DNA from: an uncultured Actinomycetes bacterium
Lineage (GTDB): Bacteria; Actinomycetota; Thermoleophilia; Solirubrobacterales; 70-9
Direction of reading: 5' to 3'
DNA length: 18,824 nt
Assembly: GCA_946886425.1 (NCBI GenBank)
Contig: CAMPIP010000026.1
Location: 1 to 18,824, forward strand
Shown here: positions 13,158 to 18,824 of the stretch, in pieces
How positions within the stretch are numbered: position 1 is the stretch's first letter
Layout: each line of letters opens with the position of its first letter
Made by a program: the position numbers and the translations under genes
The notes under the pieces: generated by a model
Database searches by the model: none
What the model was told of the DNA's origin: nothing
The model's input: only the letters and a program-made list of their open reading frames with translations

Positions 13158-14789
13158 CTACTTGAACTGGAAGCTGGTCAGGTGCTCGAAGAACGTCGGG
13201 TTGTAGACGATGCTGTCGAGGTCGATTTCGTCGGAGACGAAGGTGTTCAGGGTCCGCGTCCCGTAGGGCGCCCAGGGCGCCTGTTCCATGAACTTCTTGT
13301 CCAGTTCCGCGTAGGCCTGTTCCTGCTCCGGCCCCAGCTGCTCTTCGCCGAGCCGGGCGATCTCTTTGTTCAGCGCCGGGTCGCTGATATTGGCGAAGTT
13401 GGCGTTGTTGGTCGGCAGGATGCTTTCGCCGGCCAGCAGCGGCTGGAAGAAGTCGTTCGGGTGCGGGTAGTCCTGGAACCAATCCGACCAGCCGGTGTCG
13501 AGGTCGGCGGTCGTCTGGTTGCCGATCACCGTGAAGTAGTTGTCGGCGTTGAGGATTTTCAGCTTCGTGTTGAAGCCCATTTCCTTGAGGACGCCGTCGT
13601 AGTATTCGCCCGCTTCGTTGTTGGGGCTTTCGGTGTCGGTCCAGACGGTGATGTCGAGGTCCGACGGGTTCGCTTCTTTGAGCATGGCTTTCGCTTTCGC
13701 CATGTCGTGCGGGTAGAGCTCGAACTGCTGGTAGCCGGGCATCCCCGGCGGCAGGATCTGCTGGGTGCCGATCATCTGGCCGGCGTAGATCCGTTCCAGG
13801 GCCGCCGGGTCGACCGCGTAGTTGACCGCCTGGCGGACCTTCGGGTCGTCGAACGGCGGCCGTTTCATGTTCATCCAGAAGTAGTAGGTGCTGATCGTCG
13901 GCCGGACGACGAACTGGGTGCCCTCGAACTTGCTCTTCACTTCCTGGTAGCGAGAGGCCGGGATCGGGTTCTGCATCCAGTCGTATTTGCCCTGTTCGAC
14001 GCCATTGACCTGGGTCTCGGGGTTGCGGACGACGGTCACGATCGCCTTGTCGACGTGGCCGCTCGGGTAGTCGGGCATCGCTTCGGAATTGGCCTTCGCC
14101 CAGTACGGGTTGCGCTCGTATTCCCAGCCGCGGCCCGGTTTCGAGTTGACGATCATGTAGGGACCGGTGGCCGGCGGCGGGTCCGCCGAGAGGTCTTCGT
14201 TGGGCGTCCCGGCCGGGATCGGCGCCACGAACATCAGCGCCAGCTCGTTGGTCAGCGTGCCCCGCGGTTTCGTCAGTTCGATGACGATTTCGCCGGTCCT
14301 GTCGTTGGTCTTGATGCCGGGGATGCCGCCGCTCTTCGTTTCGGCGAACTTCTCGGCGCCGACGATGCCGGTGTAGAACGGCGAGCCGCCCGAGTTGACC
14401 TTGAACATCCGTTCCACGGCGTAGGTGAAATCGGAGGCCTTGACCGGCTTGCCGTTGGAGTATTTGAGGCCGGGGCGGAGAAAGAGGGTGTAGGTCCTGC
14501 CGTCTTTGCTGATCTCCGGCAGGTCTTTGGCGAGGCCGGGGATCACTTCGCTGCCCGCCTTGCCTTCGGCGCCCTTGTAGGTCAGCAGCGGGATGTAGAC
14601 CTCGCCCATCGCCGTCCAGCCTTCCGCCGTGTAGGAGAGCTGCGGGTCCATGTAATCCGGGAAGGAGGCGTAGGTGACGTCGAGCGTGCCGCCCTCCTTG
14701 CCGCCGGAGTCGCTTCCGCAGGCGACCAGTCCGACCGACATGAGCACTGCGACGCCGAGCACCGCGATTATCGAGAAACCCCTCTTCAA
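13158..14789 (-). CDS. oppA: Peptide-binding lipoprotein of ABC transporter (SBP family 5)
   Basis: The product is 543 residues. It has a lipoprotein signal with basic start MKRGF, a hydrophobic core and lipobox LVAC with C24, so it is anchored outside the membrane. The mature part has GGTLDVTYASFPDYMDPQLSYT, then LFLRPGLKYSNGKPVKASDFTYAVERMF at about 102-129, the family-5 signature. The ATGPYMIV and AVDPAALERIYAG segments are also typical. The TTG start is supported by GGAGGT (14796-14801) six bases upstream, a strong SD. It overlaps the stop of the upstream MFS gene (TTGA). The ligand is probably an oligopeptide, though family 5 also includes other ligands. Confidence 0.9.
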   Translation of the reverse strand: MKRGFSIIAVLGVAVLMSVGLVACGSDSGGKEGGTLDVTYASFPDYMDPQLSYTAEGWTAMGEVYIPLLTYKGAEGKAGSEVIPGLAKDLPEISKDGRTYTLFLRPGLKYSNGKPVKASDFTYAVERMFKVNSGGSPFYTGIVGAEKFAETKSGGIPGIKTNDRTGEIVIELTKPRGTLTNELALMFVAPIPAGTPNEDLSADPPPATGPYMIVNSKPGRGWEYERNPYWAKANSEAMPDYPSGHVDKAIVTVVRNPETQVNGVEQGKYDWMQNPIPASRYQEVKSKFEGTQFVVRPTISTYYFWMNMKRPPFDDPKVRQAVNYAVDPAALERIYAGQMIGTQQILPPGMPGYQQFELYPHDMAKAKAMLKEANPSDLDITVWTDTESPNNEAGEYYDGVLKEMGFNTKLKILNADNYFTVIGNQTTADLDTGWSDWFQDYPHPNDFFQPLLAGESILPTNNANFANISDPALNKEIARLGEEQLGPEQEQAYAELDKKFMEQAPWAPYGTRTLNTFVSDEIDLDSIVYNPTFFEHLTSFQFK

Positions 14790-16093
14790 GGCAGCACCTC
14801 CGGGTCGGGCTTGACTGGTCTGCTCCCCGGGATCAACTCCAACACAACGTCGTTGCCCGAGTCAAACGATCGTGGACCCATGCTTGCACCGCGTTCGGAC
14901 CACTTCGAGCCGAGCAGCGGAGCCATGATCGCGACGATCGCGAAGACACCGGCGCCGGCGACCACGAAGGTCATCCGGGGGTCGAAGACGCTGGTCACCA
15001 GGCCGCCGACGATGAAGCCGATGCCGGGCATCGCCGCGCCGATCGACTCCAGCACGCTCATCACCCGCGCCTGCATTCCGGCCACGGTCAGCTCCTGAAC
15101 CGCGCTGATCGCGGTCACCCACTGGACCCCGTTGCCGGCGCCGCCGACGACCGAGGCGACGCAGGCGAGGGCGAGGTTGGGCGCCGCCGCCAGCCCCAGG
15201 TAGCCGGCGCCGACGGCGAGGGTGCTGAAGAAGAGCAGGAGGGGGAGGGGGGCCTTGCGGATGCTGGCGAAGACGAGGCTGCCGACGACCATCCCGCCGC
15301 CCCAGCTGGCCAGCATCAACCCGTAGCCGGAATCGCCGACCCCAAGCGTCTCCTTGGCGTAGATGACCTCGACCGGGATCACCGCGGCGAAGAAAACGAA
15401 GGCCGCGCCCTGGGCGGTGAGCAGCAGCCGCAGCGCCCGCTTCTCGCGCAGGTAGGCGATTCCGGCCCGAACCCGATCCCGCATCCGACCCGGTTCGGGC
15501 TCCGCCTGCGGCAGCGGCCCGGCGGTGAGGAGGATCCAGGCGATCGCGTAGAAGGACACGGCGTCGAGCAGCAGGGCCGTCTGCACGCTGGACCCGGCGA
15601 CGACGAGGCCCGCCATGGCGGGGCCGAGAGCAGCCCCGGCCGTGAAGGCGACGTTGAGCAGGGCGTTCCCCGCCCGCAGCTCCCCGGCCGGCTCCAGCAG
15701 CGCCACCACGACCGCCCTCGTCAGCGAGCGGCCGGTCAGCGCCAGGGCGCCGTCGATCGTCGCCACCGCGATCACCGCCGCCAGCGAGAAGTCGGCGGCG
15801 AGCAGCGCCAGGACGCCGAAGGCGGCGGCCTCGCCGCAATAGATGACCGGCAGCACGAAGCGCGGCGGCGGGCGCTCGCTGCGGGTGACCAGCAGCGGCG
15901 CCAGCAGGGCCGGCAGAAAGCGGGTCCCGAGGAACAGGGCGGTCGTGGCCAGGGCGCTGTCGGTCTTCTCGAAGACCAGCACCGAGAGGGCGACGATTCC
16001 CATCCAGTCGCCCAGCTCGTTGATCGCGTAGGTCGTCGCCAGTCGCCGAAAGGCCGGCCGCCTCAACGGCTCTATCAAGCCCCGCCTACGCAT
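14786..16093 (-). CDS. MFS transporter, EntS/MFS_3-like
   Basis: The product is 435 residues with about 12 hydrophobic helices. It opens PLRRPAFRRLATTYAINELGDWMGIVALSVLVFEKTDSALATTALFL, the pattern of the MFS_3/EntS-like group. A cytoplasmic loop (about 195-220) is rich in charged residues and carries RDRVRAGIAYLREKRALRLLL. The C-terminal 40 residues are polar and poorly conserved-looking. It is the first gene of the minus-strand peptide-transporter operon and its stop overlaps the binding-protein start by four bases. It probably exports a small molecule; the pairing with an importer is unusual. No clear SD precedes ATG 16093. Confidence 0.85.
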   Translation of the reverse strand: MRRRGLIEPLRRPAFRRLATTYAINELGDWMGIVALSVLVFEKTDSALATTALFLGTRFLPALLAPLLVTRSERPPPRFVLPVIYCGEAAAFGVLALLAADFSLAAVIAVATIDGALALTGRSLTRAVVVALLEPAGELRAGNALLNVAFTAGAALGPAMAGLVVAGSSVQTALLLDAVSFYAIAWILLTAGPLPQAEPEPGRMRDRVRAGIAYLREKRALRLLLTAQGAAFVFFAAVIPVEVIYAKETLGVGDSGYGLMLASWGGGMVVGSLVFASIRKAPLPLLLFFSTLAVGAGYLGLAAAPNLALACVASVVGGAGNGVQWVTAISAVQELTVAGMQARVMSVLESIGAAMPGIGFIVGGLVTSVFDPRMTFVVAGAGVFAIVAIMAPLLGSKWSERGASMGPRSFDSGNDVVLELIPGSRPVKPDPEVLP

Positions 16094-16120
16094 AGATAGC
16101 CGTGCGTACTACTGCATTTC

Positions 16121-16152
16121 TGCACAAGTTTCCTTGCAAGTGCACAACTTTC
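16121..16152. repeat. 12-bp direct repeat with 20-bp period
   Basis: TGCACAAGTTTC (16121-16132) and TGCACAACTTTC (16141-16152) differ at one base and are spaced exactly two helical turns apart. The 8-bp palindrome CTTGCAAG (16133-16140) fills the gap. It lies between the MFS start and the candidate leader promoter, so it could be a regulator binding site for either. Confidence 0.5.
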
Positions 16153-16162
16153 GGCGAAGCTG

Positions 16163-16171
16163 TGCTACAAA
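16163..16171 (+). promoter_or_regulatory. Candidate extended -10 promoter for the leader transcript
   Basis: TGC-TACAAA resembles an extended -10 (TGn plus hexamer). No good -35 is visible. If used, transcription would start near 16178 and end at the terminator about 170 bases later. Confidence 0.25.
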
Positions 16172-16243
16172 CTTGGCAGCGATTTGGAAGTTCTTGCACG
16201 TAGCGCACAGCTAAACAGGCTTCAACTCAAGGAGGGACTCGGC

Positions 16244-16261
16244 ATGGGCTTCAAGCACTAG
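16244..16261 (+). CDS. Five-codon mini-ORF (MGFKH), possible leader peptide
   Basis: ATG GGC TTC AAG CAC TAG is preceded by AAGGAGGG, an almost perfect anti-SD match, with eight bases between GGAGG and ATG. This is the best ribosome site in the window, yet it serves five codons. Its stop lies at the base of the hairpins at 16260-16296, followed by a strong terminator. The arrangement resembles a leader peptide or a ribosome-binding small RNA. It could also be chance or a decayed gene. Confidence 0.35.
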   Translation: MGFKH

Positions 16262-16296
16262 AACGCTTCTCTCGGACGGTTTGAAGCGTCCGTTCT
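16260..16296 (+). promoter_or_regulatory. Mutually exclusive RNA hairpins after the mini-ORF
   Basis: Stem A pairs ACGCTTC (16263-16269) with GAAGCGT (16283-16289), with AGAACG/CGTTCT (16260-16265 and 16291-16296) as an alternative outer stem. Stem B pairs CGGACG (16273-16278) with CGTCCG (16287-16292). A and B use the same bases at 16287-16289, so they cannot form together. That is the property expected of an RNA switch, though no function is shown. Confidence 0.45.
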
Positions 16297-16309
16297 TAAG
16301 TTTGAGTGT

Positions 16310-16346
16310 GCGAAGGGCGCCCCCCCTGGGGCGCCCTTCGCTTTTT
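16310..16346 (+). terminator. Strong intrinsic terminator
   Basis: A perfect 14-bp stem, GCGAAGGGCGCCCC (16310-16323) with its complement at 16328-16341, has a 4-base loop and is followed directly by TTTTT (16342-16346). The T-run is on the plus strand only, so it ends plus-strand transcription. The only plus-strand element just upstream is the mini-ORF leader. Confidence 0.88.
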
Positions 16347-16597
16347 CGGGGCGAAAGCCACTCGACCTGCCCGGTCGGGGATCCTCGCTGAGGGCGCGAA
16401 ACCGGAGGTTCTGCGGAGTTTGGGAGATTTTGGTCATCCGGCCAGCCGCCTTGCCTATTGCCCAGGCCGGGTCTAACTTTTGAAGCCGCTAGAGCGGGCA
16501 TCGACGCGGCCTGCGCTGCCAGCTGGCGCAGGGAAAGGCCGCGCGCCCCTGAATCTCTAGCCGAAACCGGTCCCCCAGCCCCCGAAACCCAGAGGAA

Positions 16598-18004
16598 ATG
16601 GTCCAGACTCGCCCCACGCGCCTTGCGATCGCAGGGATGTTCGCGAGCCTCGGCGTGGTCATCGCCGTCGGGATCTGGCGGGCCCCGCAGTGCGATTGGG
16701 ACCTGGGGCTGTTCGCGGTCCTGTTCGGCTTCGCGGTGCTCAGCGATCTCACCGCCGTCGAGACCGAATCCCGGGTCAAGGTATCCGGCAGCTTCCTTGC
16801 CCTGGTCGTCGCGATGGTGCTGCTCGGCGGCACGCCGGCGGCGCTGATCGGGGTCGGCTGCATCGTGATCGGCTGGTTGGTCTCCCGCCAGCGGGACCCG
16901 CTGCACTACTTCCTCGACAACATCCTCACCTACGCGACGTTCCCGCTGATCGGCGGCATCGTCTTCCACGAGGTCGTCGCCGCCACCGGCATCACCCTCT
17001 CCGACGCGTGGTTCTACCTGCTGGTCTTCGCGCTCTTCCAGCTCGCCCTGACGATCAACTTCGTGATGATCGCCAGCTACGGCTGCTACGTCGAGCGCTC
17101 CTCCTTCAAAACCAAGCTGCGAGTGCTGCCGCCCGTGCTCCCCTCCGAGTTCGCCAGCGCCATGCTCGCCGTGGCGGTCGCTTTCATCTACCACCAGATC
17201 GGGATCTCGGCGATCGCCCTCTTCGGCGTCGTCCTCGTCACCTTCCAGTACCTCCTCGGCCAGTTGCTGCTCTCCCAGCAGCGGGCCAGCGAGCTGGAGC
17301 TGCGCAGCAAGCAGCTGGCCAGCTTCCAGGTCGGGATGTTGAGCGCGATGCTGCGCACCCTCGACCTGCGGGACCAGATGACCGCCCGCCACAGCGCCGC
17401 CGTGGCCCGCTACTCGCGGGCGATCGCCCAGCGGGCCGGCTACTCGCGCCGCGAGGAGGAGCTGGTCCACATCGCCGCGCTGCTGCACGACATCGGCAAG
17501 TTCATCCTCCCCGACCGGATCCTCAAGGCCAACGTGCCGCTCACCGACGAGGACTGGATGCTGATCAAGCGCCACCCCCAGCAGGGCGCCCGGGTCGTCT
17601 CCTCACTGGACGGCTACGGCCCGGTGGCGGAGATCATCCTCGCCCACCACGAGCGGATCGACGGCAAGGGCTACCCGCGGGGCCTGGCCGGGGACGAAAT
17701 CCCCGAGCTGGCCCGGATCATCTCCGTCGCCGACACCTACGACGTGATGACCGCCCGCGACTCCTACCGGACGCCGATGTCGAGCCACGACGCGATCGTC
17801 GAGCTGCGCCGGGTCGCCGGCAAACAGCTCGACGCCCGCTTCGTCGAGGTCTTCATCGAGCTGCTCGAAGGTCAGGACGTCTCCTTCCAGCACGGTGAGG
17901 CGGCCGACTTCGAGAAGGAGCTCGCGCTCGAGGCCCGGATCGCCGAGACCGCCAGCCCCAGCGGCGGCGGCGCCAGCCGCTTCCAGGTCGCCGGCGTCAA
18001 CTGA
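16598..18004 (+). CDS. Membrane-anchored HD-GYP domain phosphohydrolase
   Basis: The product is 468 residues. About seven membrane helices occupy 8-225, followed by a linker (SQQRASELELRSKQLASFQ) and an HD-GYP domain from about 245. Metal and catalytic residues are visible: H265, the HD pair H297-D298 with K301 (HDIGK), H326, H350-H351, D379, and the family hallmark GYP at 358-360 (HHERIDGKGYP). HD-GYP proteins usually hydrolyse cyclic di-GMP, so it probably senses a membrane or external signal and lowers c-di-GMP. The integral N-terminal sensor is not one I can name. ATG 16598 follows AGAGG with a short gap; ATG 16637 is an alternative. The zinc dehydrogenase gene starts 31 bp after its stop. 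Confidence 0.9.
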   Translation: MVQTRPTRLAIAGMFASLGVVIAVGIWRAPQCDWDLGLFAVLFGFAVLSDLTAVETESRVKVSGSFLALVVAMVLLGGTPAALIGVGCIVIGWLVSRQRDPLHYFLDNILTYATFPLIGGIVFHEVVAATGITLSDAWFYLLVFALFQLALTINFVMIASYGCYVERSSFKTKLRVLPPVLPSEFASAMLAVAVAFIYHQIGISAIALFGVVLVTFQYLLGQLLLSQQRASELELRSKQLASFQVGMLSAMLRTLDLRDQMTARHSAAVARYSRAIAQRAGYSRREEELVHIAALLHDIGKFILPDRILKANVPLTDEDWMLIKRHPQQGARVVSSLDGYGPVAEIILAHHERIDGKGYPRGLAGDEIPELARIISVADTYDVMTARDSYRTPMSSHDAIVELRRVAGKQLDARFVEVFIELLEGQDVSFQHGEAADFEKELALEARIAETASPSGGGASRFQVAGVN

Positions 18005-18035
18005 GTCCCCAGCGTGCGCGGTATACGGTGAGCGG

Positions 18036-18824
18036 ATGAGGGCTGTGACGTTCCAGGCGCCGGGGGAGGTGCGGGTTGATGAGAAGCCCGATCCCGAGCT
18101 TGTGGCGGCAGATGACGCCGTCGTCCGCATCGAGGCGAGCGGAATCTGCGGCTCCGACCTCCACATCTACCACGGCCGGGTGCCGGTCGAGCAGGGCTTC
18201 ACGATCGGCCACGAGTTCGTCGGCACGGTCCTGGCGGTCGGCGACGACGTCGAACGGGTCGCCGTCGGCGACCGGGTGCTCGGCTGCTTCCACACCGCCT
18301 GCGCGACCTGCGCCTCCTGCCTGCGCGGCGACTACCACCGCTGCCGCAACGGCCAGACCTTCGGGCACGGCTCCAAGCTCGGTGACCTGCAGGGCGCCCA
18401 GGCCGAGCAGCTGCTGGTCCCGCGGGCGAACCTGACCCTGCGCCGGGTCCCGGAGGGGATGTCGGCCGACGTCGCCCTCTTCGCCGGCGACGTGATGGGG
18501 ACCGGATACCACGCCGTTGCCCACGCGGACATGAAGGCCGGCGACTCGGTGGCGGTGCTGGGGCTAGGCCCGGTTGGGCTCTGCGCCGTGCAGTCCGCCC
18601 TCGCCGGCGGCGCCGCCGAGGTCTTCGCGATCGACACCGTCGAGCAGCGGCTCGGCCTCGCCGCCCAGTTCGGCGCCACCCCGCTGCACCTCACCGAGGA
18701 CGAGCCGAAGCGCGCGGTGCGGGCGGCGACCGAGGGGATCGGCGCCGACGGCGTCGACGACGACGTCGGCGATCCCGGCCCGCTGGAGCTGGCGGTCAGC
18801 CTCGCCCGCGTCGCGGGCGAGGCT
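18036..18824 (+). CDS. Zinc-dependent alcohol dehydrogenase, MDR family (3' end beyond window)
   Basis: 263 codons are visible without a stop. Catalytic-zinc residues C38 (GICGSD) and H59-E60 (GHE) are present. The structural-zinc cysteines C89, C92, C95 and C103 have the classic spacing. Rossmann-fold GLGPVG is at 176-181, followed by AID at the strand end, favouring NAD. The order matches medium-chain zinc dehydrogenases close to the glutathione-independent formaldehyde/threonine dehydrogenase subgroup. Near the visible end GADGVDDDVGDP stands where relatives have a hydrophobic strand like VVIEAVG, an unusual substitution. ATG 18036 has TATACG eight bases upstream and only a weak SD. The substrate cannot be assigned. 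Confidence 0.87.
   Translation, partial: MRAVTFQAPGEVRVDEKPDPELVAADDAVVRIEASGICGSDLHIYHGRVPVEQGFTIGHEFVGTVLAVGDDVERVAVGDRVLGCFHTACATCASCLRGDYHRCRNGQTFGHGSKLGDLQGAQAEQLLVPRANLTLRRVPEGMSADVALFAGDVMGTGYHAVAHADMKAGDSVAVLGLGPVGLCAVQSALAGGAAEVFAIDTVEQRLGLAAQFGATPLHLTEDEPKRAVRAATEGIGADGVDDDVGDPGPLELAVSLARVAGEA

Larger units (their letters stand above)
16094..16597. other. 504-bp intergenic region with no long gene
   Basis: The first half (16094-16346) is AT-richer and holds the direct repeat, candidate promoter, five-codon ORF, alternative hairpins and terminator listed separately. The second half (16347-16597) is the apparent leader of the HD-GYP gene. In it I see an imperfect hairpin at 16506-16542 (GCGGCC/GGCCGC outside TGCGC/GCGCA), but no riboswitch or tRNA that I can recognise and no coding frame with protein-like composition. 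Confidence 0.6.

Noticed and set aside
12978..15098. A 706-residue plus-strand frame opposite the binding-protein and oppC genes
   Set aside because: Val/Arg/Asp-rich composition typical of antisense frames in GC-rich DNA; no domain pattern. The minus strand carries clear family signatures.
16178..16597. Cyclic-di-GMP (GEMM) riboswitch before the HD-GYP gene
   Set aside because: CGCACAGCTAAACAGG at about 16204 vaguely recalls the motif, but the conserved GCAAAGCC and tetraloop/receptor parts are missing. I could not run a covariance search.

Overview
The window comes from a high-GC bacterial chromosome, most likely an actinobacterium. A deep-branching Thermoleophilia/Solirubrobacter-like lineage would fit. 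The reasons are the strong G/C bias at third codon positions, frequent GTG/TTG starts, clusters of TetR paralogues, a LigC-type ATP-dependent ligase, an Rv2578c-type radical SAM protein, and probable leaderless promoters. The lineage is inferred from gene content; no marker gene is present.

Layout, left to right: (1) 1-2944 is a regulator patch. It holds the 3' end of an ArsR-type winged-helix gene, a small 4-TM membrane protein, and three related TetR regulators, one divergent from the other two. Each TetR gene has its own, different palindrome near its 5' end. (2) The third TetR gene overlaps by 4 bp a two-domain dCTP deaminase gene (2941-4074). (3) A DHA2-type multidrug MFS exporter and a MerR regulator form a coupled minus-strand pair. 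The merR stop interlocks with the dcd stop in a shared CTAG. (4) A short divergent promoter region with a 47-bp palindrome separates the exporter from ytoQ, which is followed by an NTF2-like gene. (5) An Rv2578c-like radical SAM gene has a textbook LexA/SOS box directly before its start and encodes a C-terminal QKALF, a sliding-clamp-binding-type motif. It converges, stop over stop, on a LigC-like DNA ligase. (6) 9309-16093 is one tightly coupled minus-strand operon: MFS transporter, lipoprotein peptide-binding protein, two permeases and two ATPases of an Opp/Dpp-type importer. (7) A 504-bp non-coding stretch follows. It holds a possible short structured transcript with a strong SD, a five-codon ORF, mutually exclusive hairpins and a strong intrinsic terminator. 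(8) Downstream are a membrane-anchored HD-GYP protein and the first 263 codons of a zinc alcohol dehydrogenase.

The most interesting points are the damage-response signature of the radical SAM gene (LexA box, flexible tail, clamp motif, ligase neighbour), the possible attenuator or small RNA upstream of the HD-GYP gene, the symmetric ytoQ/MFS promoter with its large dyad, and the TetR array coupled to nucleotide metabolism. No CRISPR array, tRNA, rRNA, transposase or phage gene was seen.
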